Shown here: in pieces, positions 15,736 through 25,599 of the stretch
How the letters are laid out: each line of letters opens with the position of its first letter
How positions within the stretch are numbered: the stretch's first letter is position 1
Assembly (NCBI GenBank): GCA_016699695.1
Contig: CP065006.1
Span: 2,356,001-2,420,000 of the forward strand
Direction: 5' to 3'
Length of the DNA: 64,000 nucleotides
Source: Bacteroidota bacterium
GTDB taxonomy: Bacteria; Bacteroidota; Bacteroidia; Bacteroidales; UBA10428
Notes under the pieces: model-generated
What the model saw: only the letters and a program-made list of their open reading frames with translations
Database searches by the model: none
Told to the model about the DNA's origin: nothing
Translations under genes and position numbers: made by a program

Positions 15736-17895
15736 ATGAACAAGGAATTCCAAATACATCCCCTCAAAACTCTCCTGTTAGCAATAGCCTTGTTTTCAAT
15801 AGTTCCAACTGTCCGCTCACAAGATATGGATACCCTTTTTAACCTAACACTTGAAGAGCTGTTGAACATTCAGGTTTCGGTAGCTTCCAAAAATCCCGAA
15901 AAGAGCTCCGAATCTGCCAGCATACTTACCATAATTACCAGGCAGGATATAGAAGACAATCACTGTCGCGACCTGGTGGATGTGCTAAATATGGTGCCCG
16001 GAATGAATATTGCAAAAGATGACGATTATACCACTTTTACCAGCCGCGGCTTGTATGGCTTCGAAGGCCGCACTCTGATTATGATAGACGGATTGCAATT
16101 GTCCGATTTGTATTTTGGCTCCTTTGTATTAGGCAACGAGTTACCGGTGCATCTGGTGGAACGCATCGAAATTATCCGCGGGCCCGGTTCGGTAATGTAT
16201 GGAGGTACTGCCGAGTTGGCTGTGATCAATATTGTTACCCATGTCAAAAATCAAAAAGATGGACTCACTGTTGCTGCACGCGCAGGCTGGCTGCCTTCTA
16301 CATATGGACACTACGATTTAGGTTTTTCTGCTGCTAAAAAGGTGGGCGATACAGAACTTTCTTTACTGGGTTTTGCTGGGAAAGCGCGTCGCAGCGATGC
16401 CATGGCTTCTTATATAGGCGATAACGCCACTTTTTTGCACAATGAAGCATCGGCTGGTTTATCCTCGGTAAACCTTACAGGAAGCGCAGTATTCAGAAAC
16501 AATACTGAGTTTAAGTTTGTTTTGAACCAATATAAAAACAAGCAGGTGCGAAAATTCTCGGTTGATACGCTTATGGCAGATTCTTCTGACACTGACCGCA
16601 TTTACAAAAGCATCGAAGAGGGCACAGCTGCACGCAAAGTGGAATACACCTATTCAACCATTGGAATTGAATTAAAGCACGCGTTTCATGTAGGACAGAA
16701 ATTACAATTGGTACCTGTGTTGAATTATCATTACAGTTTTCCTTATAAACGCGATGTGGTGCGGGAAGAAGTAGTAACACAGCGATTCAAACCTACACTT
16801 TATGGCTTGTATCAATCGAATGGTACCGAAATTATTGCCGGAGGAGAATATGCTGGCGATTATTCAAAAATTATCAGGCCCGTCCCGTCCAATCCGGTAG
16901 ATTTTTTACGCAAGTCAATCAACGAGGAGGGGAAAGACCAGATTCTGATTTCCAACGGAGCCTTTTTTGCCCAGGTAAAACAGAAGTTATCGCTCGAGCT
17001 CTACAAACTCTTTTTTGTAGCCGGCATGCGATACGATATCAACGAATTGTATGGTTCTCGCTTTAACCCAAAAGCAGGGGTAACTCTTTCTGGTAAAACC
17101 ATCAATGCCAAAATGCTATACAGCAGTGCTTTTCGTGCACCCCAGGTGGGTAACAATGCTTTTAGCCGCTATGGAATAAATCCGGATACCAATATGTTTT
17201 CCCGCATTGGCTCTGGTGTAGGTGCTGAAACAACCCAGATTCTTGAAGCAGAAGTGGGGATTAAACTTTTTAGTAAATTAATGCTGCAAATAAATGCCTA
17301 TCACCAGTGGGTCGATAGCATCATTGAATTCAGATACAATTACCTCAATGGCGATTTGTATTCCGATAACGGTGGTAAAATCAGTACTGGTGGGTTAGAA
17401 TTCGAAGCACGTTACCAGGGAAAAAAGTACCGTGGTTTGCTCAATTATTCACATATCTCACCTTTTTTCTTTTCCCATAATAATCCTTATGCCTACAGTT
17501 ACGAGGATCCGAAAGGAGGAGATACTTACATCACACCCGACAATCAGTCAGGGTACCCTACGCGGCTTGAACTTCTATCGGTACCAGATATAAAACTCTA
17601 TACGAACCATACTTTCCAAATTACCCCCAAAATTGCCGCTAGTGCCAACGCCATGTATACTAGCGAAAAATGGGCTTACAATGGAAATGGAACCAGCAAA
17701 GAAATCGATGCACAGGTCATTTTTGGTGCCGGCCTTGTAGTGAACAACCTGTTGCCCGGGTTAAAACTTCAACTGAGCGTGCATGACCTACTCAACGAAA
17801 GGCTGAATGTGGCAACAACCTGGTACGATGGAAATTACGATGTGTTGCCTTACAAAGGAAGAGAAATATCGCTGTTAGTGGGGTATTCGTTTTAA
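15736..17895 (+). CDS. TonB-dependent outer-membrane receptor
   Basis: Outer-membrane gated beta-barrel for uptake of a siderophore, cobalamin or other ligand. The 719-residue product has a signal peptide (about 1-30). A plug domain (about 55-165) carries the DVLNMVPGMN-like segment, IDGLQLSD and the IERIEIIRGPGSVMYGG motif. The 22-strand barrel ends in an aromatic residue (LLVGYSF). No carboxypeptidase-like domain precedes the plug, unlike the receptor at 19742-22123. The kinase/regulator pair downstream is convergent with it. The ligand is unknown. Confidence 0.9.
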   Translation: MNKEFQIHPLKTLLLAIALFSIVPTVRSQDMDTLFNLTLEELLNIQVSVASKNPEKSSESASILTIITRQDIEDNHCRDLVDVLNMVPGMNIAKDDDYTTFTSRGLYGFEGRTLIMIDGLQLSDLYFGSFVLGNELPVHLVERIEIIRGPGSVMYGGTAELAVINIVTHVKNQKDGLTVAARAGWLPSTYGHYDLGFSAAKKVGDTELSLLGFAGKARRSDAMASYIGDNATFLHNEASAGLSSVNLTGSAVFRNNTEFKFVLNQYKNKQVRKFSVDTLMADSSDTDRIYKSIEEGTAARKVEYTYSTIGIELKHAFHVGQKLQLVPVLNYHYSFPYKRDVVREEVVTQRFKPTLYGLYQSNGTEIIAGGEYAGDYSKIIRPVPSNPVDFLRKSINEEGKDQILISNGAFFAQVKQKLSLELYKLFFVAGMRYDINELYGSRFNPKAGVTLSGKTINAKMLYSSAFRAPQVGNNAFSRYGINPDTNMFSRIGSGVGAETTQILEAEVGIKLFSKLMLQINAYHQWVDSIIEFRYNYLNGDLYSDNGGKISTGGLEFEARYQGKKYRGLLNYSHISPFFFSHNNPYAYSYEDPKGGDTYITPDNQSGYPTRLELLSVPDIKLYTNHTFQITPKIAASANAMYTSEKWAYNGNGTSKEIDAQVIFGAGLVVNNLLPGLKLQLSVHDLLNERLNVATTWYDGNYDVLPYKGREISLLVGYSF

Positions 17896-17916
17896 CCAGA
17901 GTAAAGATTGTGGGGC

Positions 17917-18672
17917 TTATTTATCTAACCAAAGCCTGAATGTGTGCGATTTCGCTGTACTTACCAAAAATTCTTCTTTGGAACCTTCGAGGTAAAGTTG
18001 GATGCGACTTTTCGAAAGGATATTCATTTTCTCAATAGCACGAAATGCCACCATGGTTTGCCTGTTAATCCGGAAAAACTCTTCAGGATTCAGGAGTTCT
18101 TCAAGCTTTTCCAGCGAATAGTCAATGGCAAAGCTCCTGCCTTCGCGGGTATTCAGAAAAGTACTTTTTTCGGATGATTGAAAGAAGCTTATTTCAGCTG
18201 TTTCGATCGATTTAATTTTGTTTGCCACACTTACCGCGAAACGTTTCTTAAATTGTGTAATTCTCGACGAGAGTGTATTGATCAAGGCATCCATCGAAAT
18301 TACCGGCGAAACCAACCGCATTCTTTCAAACTTTTTCAAACTTGCTTCCAGCTTCGATTTATCGATGGGTTTTAGAAGGTAATCGATGCTGTTCAATTCA
18401 AATGCTTTTATGGCAAACTCGTCATAGGCAGTGGTGAAGATTACAAAGCTATCCAATTGTATTTGCTTAAAAATGTCGAAGCTTATTCCATCGGCCAATT
18501 GAATATCCAGCATTACCAGGTCGGGATGTGTATGCGTTTTTAACCAGCTTACCGATGCTTTTACGCTGTCTAACCTATCAACAATTTCTATGTCGGTACT
18601 AATTTCCTTGAGTAGCTTCTCCAATCGAAGGGCTGCTGGTTGTTCATCTTCAATAATAAGGGTTGTAATCAT
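17917..18672 (-). CDS. LytTR-type response regulator
   Basis: DNA-binding response regulator of the LytR/AlgR class. Residues about 3-115 form the receiver domain with acidic pocket D9/E10, phospho-acceptor D56 in VMLDIQLADG and the conserved lysine in YLLKPIDK. Residues about 150-251 form the LytTR domain, which binds direct repeats through a beta-sheet fold. The gene overlaps the kinase gene by 4 bp, indicating a coupled pair. Probable targets are the neighbouring receptor genes, an inference from position only. Confidence 0.92.
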   Translation of the reverse strand: MITTLIIEDEQPAALRLEKLLKEISTDIEIVDRLDSVKASVSWLKTHTHPDLVMLDIQLADGISFDIFKQIQLDSFVIFTTAYDEFAIKAFELNSIDYLLKPIDKSKLEASLKKFERMRLVSPVISMDALINTLSSRITQFKKRFAVSVANKIKSIETAEISFFQSSEKSTFLNTREGRSFAIDYSLEKLEELLNPEEFFRINRQTMVAFRAIEKMNILSKSRIQLYLEGSKEEFLVSTAKSHTFRLWLDK

Positions 18673-19673
18673 AATTCGACAAGCAACAAGGGAATTATTA
18701 CCCTAAATATAGAGGGAGTTTCGATTATTTCCACTTCCCTTTCGGTAAAAAAGCGGTAGCGCTCGATGATATTTTTAATACCCTGTCCGGTTGAAAATTC
18801 AGGATTTTTGCGCTGCAGGTTGTTTTCAACAATTATTACCTGATTTCTGGCCTGCACCTTAATAATCAAGGGATCTTCTTTTGAAATGATGTTGTGCTTC
18901 AGGCTGTTTTCGATAAGCATTTGGAGTACCAGTGGCGGCAACGCATAGTGAAAATACTTTTCAGGCACATCCATTTCGATTTTTAAGTTCTCACCAAAGC
19001 GAACCTTTTGCAGCTGAAGGTATTTTTCAAGCATTTCGCTTTCGTGACGCACCAACACCAACTCTGTATCGCGACTTTTTAATGTGTAGCGCAGAAAGTC
19101 AGAGAGGTTCTGGATATAATCCACGGCAGGCTGATTTTCATGCACCAGGTGACTGATACTGTTGAGGCTGTTGAACAAAAAATGCGGGTTAACCTGCGAT
19201 TTTAGCGATTCGTATCGTGCTTCGATGTTGTCTTTTTCGAGCTTAACCGATTTCGAAAAGTGTATTTTCCATTGCGAGTAAAACTCTATCGCCTCGTGTA
19301 TAGCCGTAATCAGAAAAGTGATGAGGTTGGTGAATATGATATCTCTATATAAATTTTCTACCTCTTTAAGAATACCTAACGCACGTTCTATGTAAAAAAG
19401 ACCTATGGCAAAGCTATTAGTATAAATCAGTACAAGAATAATTTCAATAATCAGGTGCTTTAAAGGGTAACGTTCCCAGGGGTATTTTTTCCATAGAAAA
19501 ATTACAATGCTTAACACGCCAGCCCAAATGCCGGAAGTAATAATTACAGAGTGAAGCATTACATAAAGCTGAGATTTATTTTCTTGCTCGTGGTGGTTCG
19601 GAAAAATAAGGCAAATGAGAATACCCACTAATGGGATAATAAAAAGTGGGTATTTCAGTTTCTCTTTTTTCAT
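18669..19673 (-). CDS. LytS/YehU-type sensor histidine kinase
   Basis: Membrane histidine kinase, 334 residues. Four hydrophobic segments span the first about 130 residues (near 10-25, 40-60, 74-96 and 110-127). A His_kinase domain follows with the phospho-acceptor motif QVNPHFLFNSL (His164), and a HATPase_c domain with the N-box IENSLKHNI and a GQGIKNI nucleotide-binding segment. There is no extracellular sensor domain, so the stimulus may be membrane-related. It is coupled to the LytTR regulator downstream. Confidence 0.92.
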   Translation of the reverse strand: MKKEKLKYPLFIIPLVGILICLIFPNHHEQENKSQLYVMLHSVIITSGIWAGVLSIVIFLWKKYPWERYPLKHLIIEIILVLIYTNSFAIGLFYIERALGILKEVENLYRDIIFTNLITFLITAIHEAIEFYSQWKIHFSKSVKLEKDNIEARYESLKSQVNPHFLFNSLNSISHLVHENQPAVDYIQNLSDFLRYTLKSRDTELVLVRHESEMLEKYLQLQKVRFGENLKIEMDVPEKYFHYALPPLVLQMLIENSLKHNIISKEDPLIIKVQARNQVIIVENNLQRKNPEFSTGQGIKNIIERYRFFTEREVEIIETPSIFRVIIPLLLVEL

Positions 19674-19741
19674 ACTTTAAAAGCGGATCAATATTACCAT
19701 AGGGTTCTTTTTACCAAATGCCATTTAACCGACAAATTAGT

Positions 19742-22123
19742 TTAAAAGTTAATGCGATAGAGAAACATTGGAAGAAAACCTTGCTGATATACATAATAAA
19801 TCTCATTCTCATTGGGGTCGTAAAATTCCATAAATACGCTCTGATAATTAAATACATTCTGCAAATCTATGGCCCACTCCTGGCTTAGCTTTTTTCCGTT
19901 CAGTCTAAATCCAAACCGAAGATCGGTGCGGAAATAGTCGTCGAATTTGTTCTCGTAGGCTTTTGTCCAATTGCGCACATCTTCTCCCATCAATTCCGAT
20001 TCTTCCAAATCTACAGGCACATAACGTTTCCCGCCTGCCCACACAGTTTTTAGGTCGAAAGTAAATGTTCCGCGTTTGCTTATCTTGTACTCATAGCCAC
20101 CTAAAAGGTTAAAAACGTATTTTCCGTTAAATGCAGTGTTTCGCCAAACTTTATCGTAGCCCTGGTATTTCGAGTCGAATACCGAAGCAGTAAAGAGGGT
20201 ATAAAATCCACGACTCAGAAATTTTTCCACTGTCAATTCCAATCCATAATTGCGCCCAGTACCTTCGTTTACAAGGCTATCTTCGGCAGGCCCACCAAAA
20301 TTATCACCAGTATTGAGTGTCGAAAATTCCGGGAAGTTTTCCTTCACAGGTATATCGTATAACTCCTGGTAATAGGTTTCAAGTTTTATTCTGAAATCTG
20401 GTGTAAGCAAGTTATTATACCCTAACACATAGTGGTTACTTTTCGAGAACTTCAGGTTGGTGTTGGTTAAATAGTACTCTCCTGTTTGTAGGTTCTCAGA
20501 TTGAACAAAGTAGGTCGATCGGCTTTGCATCTGGCTGTGCTTTCCAATGCCAGCATTTATGCTTTGATTTCTCGTAAAATTCCAACGCACCGAGGCTCTT
20601 GGTTCAAGGGTCACTTCGTCATTCAGCGGCAAGTATTGGGTATGCAGCCCCAGGTAAGCTGTAAAGTTGTTGCTAAAATTGTGTTGCCACTGTCCATAAG
20701 CCCTGTATAACTGCAACTTGTCATCGATATTGAGGGTTTCGATAAACCTCGATTCGTCGTAAAGCAATACACTGTCGATGTAATTTATAGTATAATAGTC
20801 GCCAATAAATCCTATGCTGTAATTGTTTTTGGCATTTAATTTATGCCTGAACTGGGTCGAAAAGCTTAGTTTTCCTTCAGTTTCTTCTGAACCAAAGTAA
20901 TTCGTGAATGATTCAGTATCGTAATGCGCTGAATCGACTTTGGCTTTGGAGTAGGTTGTCTGGTAAGAAACTGTAGTTTTCAGCCTGATATCTTTATTTA
21001 CATAATAGGTGTTGCTGAGTCCGCTTACCCAAAGGCCCGAACCGAAATCAGTAGCCATTCCTCTCAGGTTATACGAGTTGCTTACGCTGTCGCTTAGGTC
21101 TCTACCCAGGTCGATAAAGCTGTCGCCCCAAAGGGTGAATACCTTAAACCGGCCCAATTTTGTTCCCGGAATATCTATGAGCATGGTAAAATCTTTGTAA
21201 TCGGGTATAGCGGCCCCTGTACCAAAACTAAAGCCTAACATATTCATAGCCTCCATGGTGGAGTAACGGAAGTTTGCAAGGTACGATGGTTTTACTTTTC
21301 CCTTTCCAATATTTATGGGTCCTTCGGCCCCCAGTTCGAAACCGTTAAAGCCTACCTGCCCTAGGAATTCATGGACCTGGTTGTTTCCAGAGCGTAGGTT
21401 CAAATCAAATGCTCCGGCCAAGGCATTGCCATATTCTGCCGGAAAGGCCCCGGTTAAAAAATCGGAGTTGGTCAGCAGGTTATTGTTCACCATGCTTACG
21501 GGGCCTCCTGTAGTACCCTGAGCACCAAAATGGTTTGGATTGGCAATTTCAATACCTTCCATCCGCCATAAAACCCCACTGGGCGAGTTGCCGCGGATGA
21601 TAATGTCGTTGCGCGAATCGTTCTGGGTCATTACCCCGGCATAGTTGGCTACCATGCGTGCAGGGTCTCCCAGGCTTCCGGCAAAACGTTCTGTTTCTTC
21701 GACCGAAAAAGTACGGGCACTTACCATGGCCATTTCGTTTTGCGTTTCGTCTTTGCGTTTTCCGGCAATTACCACAACCTCTTCTACTTCAATGGCATTT
21801 TCGTGGAGTTGAACAGTCACCACAGATTCTTTAGCTGATGTAAGCAGCAGGTTATTGATTAACTGGCTTTGGTAACCGATGTAACTGACTTCAATGTTGT
21901 GGCGTCCTATGGCTATGTTCTTCAATTCGAACTGGCCATTCATGTCTGTAGTCGTGCCTATTGGTTCAGTGGCGTTCCCGATTATTACGTTCGCTCCAAT
22001 CAGGGGAAAACCGGTAACTGCATCTGTCACTGTTCCGCGAATGGTTTGTTTTAATTCGTCCTGGGCATTTAGGCCTAAATATAAAGCTGATAGTAATAGG
22101 CCAAATAGAATTACTTTTTTCAT
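19742..22123 (-). CDS. TonB-dependent receptor with carboxypeptidase-regulatory-like domain
   Basis: 793-residue outer-membrane transporter. Signal peptide 1-20, then a CarboxypepD_reg-like beta-sandwich (about 27-115; GTVTDAVTGFPLIGANV), a plug (about 125-240; MVANYAGVMTQND, IIIRGNSPSGVLWRMEG) and a long barrel ending in MFLYRINF. This is the architecture of peptide- or substrate-specific Bacteroidota receptors lacking a SusD partner; none is encoded nearby. It lies 68 bp upstream of the kinase gene on the same strand, so it could be co-transcribed with the two-component pair. Confidence 0.92.
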   Translation of the reverse strand: MKKVILFGLLLSALYLGLNAQDELKQTIRGTVTDAVTGFPLIGANVIIGNATEPIGTTTDMNGQFELKNIAIGRHNIEVSYIGYQSQLINNLLLTSAKESVVTVQLHENAIEVEEVVVIAGKRKDETQNEMAMVSARTFSVEETERFAGSLGDPARMVANYAGVMTQNDSRNDIIIRGNSPSGVLWRMEGIEIANPNHFGAQGTTGGPVSMVNNNLLTNSDFLTGAFPAEYGNALAGAFDLNLRSGNNQVHEFLGQVGFNGFELGAEGPINIGKGKVKPSYLANFRYSTMEAMNMLGFSFGTGAAIPDYKDFTMLIDIPGTKLGRFKVFTLWGDSFIDLGRDLSDSVSNSYNLRGMATDFGSGLWVSGLSNTYYVNKDIRLKTTVSYQTTYSKAKVDSAHYDTESFTNYFGSEETEGKLSFSTQFRHKLNAKNNYSIGFIGDYYTINYIDSVLLYDESRFIETLNIDDKLQLYRAYGQWQHNFSNNFTAYLGLHTQYLPLNDEVTLEPRASVRWNFTRNQSINAGIGKHSQMQSRSTYFVQSENLQTGEYYLTNTNLKFSKSNHYVLGYNNLLTPDFRIKLETYYQELYDIPVKENFPEFSTLNTGDNFGGPAEDSLVNEGTGRNYGLELTVEKFLSRGFYTLFTASVFDSKYQGYDKVWRNTAFNGKYVFNLLGGYEYKISKRGTFTFDLKTVWAGGKRYVPVDLEESELMGEDVRNWTKAYENKFDDYFRTDLRFGFRLNGKKLSQEWAIDLQNVFNYQSVFMEFYDPNENEIYYVYQQGFLPMFLYRINF

Positions 22124-22275
22124 AGTGGGTAGATTTTATTCGCCTAATGTAAGTAGTGGCCAGAATACAGTAAAAATAAACTTGCTGGATAAAGAAAAAG
22201 AAGGTCTAAATGAGTATTTATGTTCGCCGAATAAAATATGTTATTTATTAAATTCAATACTCTCTGATATAAAGA

Positions 22276-22312
22276 AATCCGGATGACAAGATTTTTTTCA
22301 GTCACCCGGATT
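22276..22312 (-). terminator. Intrinsic terminator after aspS
   Basis: Inverted repeat with arms AATCCGGATGAC (22276-22287) and GTCACCCGGATT (22301-22312), one mispair, around a T-rich loop on the plus strand. In the leftward direction it follows the aspS stop by about 20 bp and leads into TTTCTTTAT. It probably ends aspS transcription. Confidence 0.65.
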
Positions 22313-22331
22313 GGTAATGGATTATTATTTC

Positions 22332-24086
22332 CTATTTCTTTTTTACTACTTGAAGCGATAGTTCGTCGAGAGCTTCTTTACCAATTTCTGAGGGTGTATC
22401 GATCATAATGTCGCGGCCTGAATTATTTTTCGGAAATGCAATTACATCGCGTATCGAATCGAGACCGGCGAATAGCGAAACTAGGCGGTCGAAACCAAAG
22501 GCAATACCTCCGTGCGGAGGGGCACCAAACGTAAAGGCATTCATTAAAAAGCCAAATTGATTCTGAGCATCCTCGTCGGTAAAGCCTAATAGCTTAAACA
22601 TTTGCTTCTGAAGCAGGCGGTCGTGTATACGAATGGATCCGCCTCCAACTTCCACTCCATTAATTACCATGTCGTAGGCGTTCGCCCTTACTGCAGCCGG
22701 ATTAGTTTCCATCAGTTTTATGTCTTCGTTTTTTGGAGACGTAAACGGATGGTGTTTGGCGTGAAAACGCTTGGTTTCTTCGTCCCATTCAAGCAAAGGA
22801 AAGTCGAGAACCCACAATGGGGCATAGGTGTTTTTATTGCGCAGGCCAAGCTGATTTCCCATTTCGAGGCGTAACTCGCTGAGTGCATTCAGGGTTTTTT
22901 CTTTGACTCCGGCCAGAATAAGCATCAGGTCACCGGGTTTAGCATCAAAGAATTTGGCCCACTGTTTCAGGTCATCTTCGGTATAAAATTTATCCGCTGT
23001 CGATTTCAGACTACCATCTTCGTTGTATTTTACCCAAACCAGACCTTTGGCGCCTACTTGTGGCTTGGTTACGAAGGCAGTTAGCTCATCGAGTTGTTTG
23101 CGTGTGTAGGCAGCACAACCCTCTGCGCAAAGTCCACCTACGTATTCTGCTCCGTCAAATACCTGGAAACCTTTGCCTTTTACGAGTGCGCTGATTTCTT
23201 TCAGTTTCATTCCGAAACGTATATCAGGTTTGTCATTGCCATAGTTTTCCATGGCATAGGCATAACTTATCCTTGGGAAGGGGCCTTCAAATTCTTCGTG
23301 TTGTACGCTTCTGAAAAGGTGCCTGATAAGTCCTTCAAAAGTATTGAGTATATCGTCCTGCTCTACAAAAGCCATTTCGCAGTCGATTTGAGTAAACTCG
23401 GGTTGGCGGTCGGCGCGCAGGTCTTCGTCGCGAAAGCATTTTACTATCTGAAAATAGCGGTCGAAACCGGCCACCATCAGCAATTGCTTAAAGGTTTGAG
23501 GTGATTGAGGCAGCGCGTAAAACTGTCCGTTGTTCATCCGCGAAGGAACCACAAAGTCGCGTGCTCCTTCAGGCGTTGATTTAATAAGCACCGGAGTTTC
23601 TACCTCGATAAATTTTTCTGCACTCAGATAGTTTCTGGTTTCAATAGCCATTTTCGACCTAAGTTCCAGGGCTTTACGCATCGATTCGCGACGTAGGTCG
23701 ATGTAGCGGTATTTCATTCGTATTTCTTCACCACCGTCTGTGTCGTTTTCGATGGTAAAGGGAGGCACTTCCGATTTGTTCAGCACCTTTAATTCCTGCA
23801 CAACAATTTCAATTTCGCCAGTAGAAATTTTTAAATTTTTGCTTTGCCGTTCCTCTACTTTGCCGGTGGCTTGAATTACAAATTCGCGGCCAAGTTTTCG
23901 GGCCTGTTCGCAAAGGCTGGCATTGGTTTCGAGGTTAAAGGCAAGCTGGGTGATACCATATCGGTCGCGTAGATCCACAAAGGTCATTCCGCCCAAATCG
24001 CGCGAACGCTGCACCCATCCGCTTAATGTAACTACTATTCCTACATCAGAAAGGCTTAGTTCGCCACAAGTATGAGTTCTGTACAT
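22332..24086 (-). CDS. aspS: Aspartyl-tRNA synthetase
   Basis: Charges tRNA-Asp with aspartate. The 584-residue bacterial-type enzyme has an N-terminal OB-fold anticodon-binding domain (about 15-105) and class II motifs: motif 1 near 150-170, motif 2 with FRDEDLRADRQPEFTQID, and motif 3 with FGFDRLVSLFAG near the C-terminus. The GAD insertion domain lies between motifs 2 and 3 as expected for bacteria. It is monocistronic and leftward, with a promoter-like TATCTTCG 25 bp upstream. Confidence 0.96.
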   Translation of the reverse strand: MYRTHTCGELSLSDVGIVVTLSGWVQRSRDLGGMTFVDLRDRYGITQLAFNLETNASLCEQARKLGREFVIQATGKVEERQSKNLKISTGEIEIVVQELKVLNKSEVPPFTIENDTDGGEEIRMKYRYIDLRRESMRKALELRSKMAIETRNYLSAEKFIEVETPVLIKSTPEGARDFVVPSRMNNGQFYALPQSPQTFKQLLMVAGFDRYFQIVKCFRDEDLRADRQPEFTQIDCEMAFVEQDDILNTFEGLIRHLFRSVQHEEFEGPFPRISYAYAMENYGNDKPDIRFGMKLKEISALVKGKGFQVFDGAEYVGGLCAEGCAAYTRKQLDELTAFVTKPQVGAKGLVWVKYNEDGSLKSTADKFYTEDDLKQWAKFFDAKPGDLMLILAGVKEKTLNALSELRLEMGNQLGLRNKNTYAPLWVLDFPLLEWDEETKRFHAKHHPFTSPKNEDIKLMETNPAAVRANAYDMVINGVEVGGGSIRIHDRLLQKQMFKLLGFTDEDAQNQFGFLMNAFTFGAPPHGGIAFGFDRLVSLFAGLDSIRDVIAFPKNNSGRDIMIDTPSEIGKEALDELSLQVVKKK

Positions 24087-24110
24087 TTTCTGTTTTATTT
24101 AAAATTGCCA

Positions 24111-24118
24111 CGAAGATA
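24111..24118 (-). promoter_or_regulatory. Bacteroidota-type -7 element for aspS
   Basis: The minus strand reads TATCTTCG, matching the TAnnTTCG variant, 24 bp before the aspS ATG. A TTTG is present farther upstream (complement of 24146-24149), with a gap of 27 bp that is longer than ideal. Confidence 0.4.
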
Positions 24119-24246
24119 GAAAGAAAATGTACGCTAAAAACCAGACAAAAAGCATTTTAAAGCAGAGAATGAAATTCTCTTTTTAATTTACTTTTTTTCG
24201 AATAGCAGATCCCTGGCCAGATGGGATGAAAAATAAAAAGCAGGAA

Positions 24247-24774
24247 TTAATTTTTATTGAGTTTTTCCTCGCGTCTTTTCAATTTTTTAAGGGCTTTTTC
24301 CAACTTTTCTTTCAATTGGGACAGCACGCTTTTTCCGGCATCTTTCTTTTTAGCTTTTTCAATTTTCTTGTTAATCTTTTCGACCTTTAAGCTTGCTGTG
24401 ATTACTTTTTCTTCCTTCTTTTTTACTTCTGGAGCAGGTGCTTGAGTCTTTGTTTTACTGGCTGCTGAAATTGGAGCTGTGCTTTTCTTGGCAGCAGGTT
24501 TTTTAGCGGCAATCATTTTCTTTTCTGAAGGCGAACTTGCTGCCTTGCTTACAGCCGACTTTTTTGCTGATGATACTTTGCTGGCAGTTGCTTTTGGGGT
24601 AACAGCCTTTTTTGTTGCTGGCTTTTTAGCTTTTGCTGGGGCTGGCTTGGCAGTCTTAATTGCTTTCGATGTTGCAGGTTTGGCTGCTGTGGCTGGTTTT
24701 TTCGCTGTCGGGGTTGCTTTCTTGACAGGTTTCTTTTCTGTTGAAGGAGTAGATTTTTTCGTTGGTTCTTCCAT
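24247..24774 (-). CDS. Lys/Ala/Pro-rich histone H1-like protein
   Basis: 175 residues made almost entirely of Lys, Ala, Pro, Thr and Ser, in irregular repeats of the AAKKPA / KKATP type up to about residue 115. A charged, probably helical tail follows, rich in Lys and Glu (about 120-175). Such proteins resemble eukaryotic histone H1 tails and bacterial Hc1/AlgP-like nucleoid proteins, so DNA or RNA binding is likely. The composition is low-complexity and homology to any one family is weak. It is monocistronic. Confidence 0.75.
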   Translation of the reverse strand: MEEPTKKSTPSTEKKPVKKATPTAKKPATAAKPATSKAIKTAKPAPAKAKKPATKKAVTPKATASKVSSAKKSAVSKAASSPSEKKMIAAKKPAAKKSTAPISAASKTKTQAPAPEVKKKEEKVITASLKVEKINKKIEKAKKKDAGKSVLSQLKEKLEKALKKLKRREEKLNKN

Positions 24775-24977
24775 GTCTATTTGTTATTTCATCGCCAAAA
24801 TACAAAAAATTATTATCAGCCAGATGCTTATAAACTAATTCGTTATCAAAAGATGATGCATTCGAGTCTATTTTTTTAATTATTCTTTGCAAAAATCATA
24901 AAAACAGACTCTTCAATTAGTTCATTCTTTAAACTCTTAATTCAATGCATTTCGTTGACTTCAGTTTGCATGCGTTG

Positions 24978-24985
24978 TACCTTTA
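24978..24985 (+). promoter_or_regulatory. Possible promoter of the lipoprotein gene at 25013
   Basis: TACCTTTA matches TAnnTTTG at all but the last position. TTG at 24955-24957 lies 20 bp upstream, a suitable -33 spacing. It is 27 bp before the ATG. Confidence 0.35.
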
Positions 24986-25012
24986 TCTAACCAAACAAAA
25001 AAGACCATAACC

Positions 25013-25540
25013 ATGAAGAAACAGTTATTTGTTGCTTTCATTTTGTGTCTTTTTATTGTGTTGTCTTGCGATAAAAAGGAAGCTGAGGATCCTCACAACC
25101 AGATTCCCGACAAGCTTGTTGGTAGCTGGTTGAATGAAACACTTCGCGAAGGCGAAATACCTACCGAACAACTTTGGTGGGTTTTTAGTAAAAACGATGA
25201 ACTCAATGGCACCTTTGAATTTTACTGGCAAGTGGATTATCCGGTAGAAAATGTTTTTACCGTAGCTGCCGCTGCGAAGGGTACTTTTACTGTGGATAAT
25301 GATTATCTTTTTCCTTCACCCAATCAATTTGGTTCTCAGCTTGTTGATCTTATGTCGAATGAGTTTTACGATTCTGTCATGTGGTATTCTCCGGGCGATG
25401 AATTTTACGACCTGTTTGAGTTTTGGGAGTCATTTCATTTCGAACTAAATGGCAATACACTTGTGTGTGGCACCGATGAGAATGGCGATGGAGACTTTAC
25501 GGACAATGATGAAAGCTTGATCTTTATTCGCCAGAATTAA
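25013..25540 (+). CDS. Hypothetical lipoprotein
   Basis: 175-residue protein with a lipoprotein signal: hydrophobic segment 6-18, then LSC with the lipidation cysteine at 19, followed by acidic residues. The mature part is rich in aromatic and acidic residues (WYSPGDEFYDLFEFWESFHFE) and includes a DENGDGDFTDND stretch that resembles a calcium-binding loop. Composition suggests a small beta-barrel, lipocalin-like fold, but no family is recognised. Confidence 0.75.
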   Translation: MKKQLFVAFILCLFIVLSCDKKEAEDPHNQIPDKLVGSWLNETLREGEIPTEQLWWVFSKNDELNGTFEFYWQVDYPVENVFTVAAAAKGTFTVDNDYLFPSPNQFGSQLVDLMSNEFYDSVMWYSPGDEFYDLFEFWESFHFELNGNTLVCGTDENGDGDFTDNDESLIFIRQN

Positions 25541-25599
25541 ACTTTATGGTTTAGTCTTGTTACAAAAAAAAGCAAGGCATTTTTGTCCGAATAAGCAGA

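Noticed and set aside
24479..24838. Long open frame on the plus strand opposite the Lys/Ala-rich gene, giving a Phe/Ala/Val-rich peptide
   Set aside because: It is the mirror of the AAA/GCT-type repeats of the real gene and has no signal, domain or independent context.
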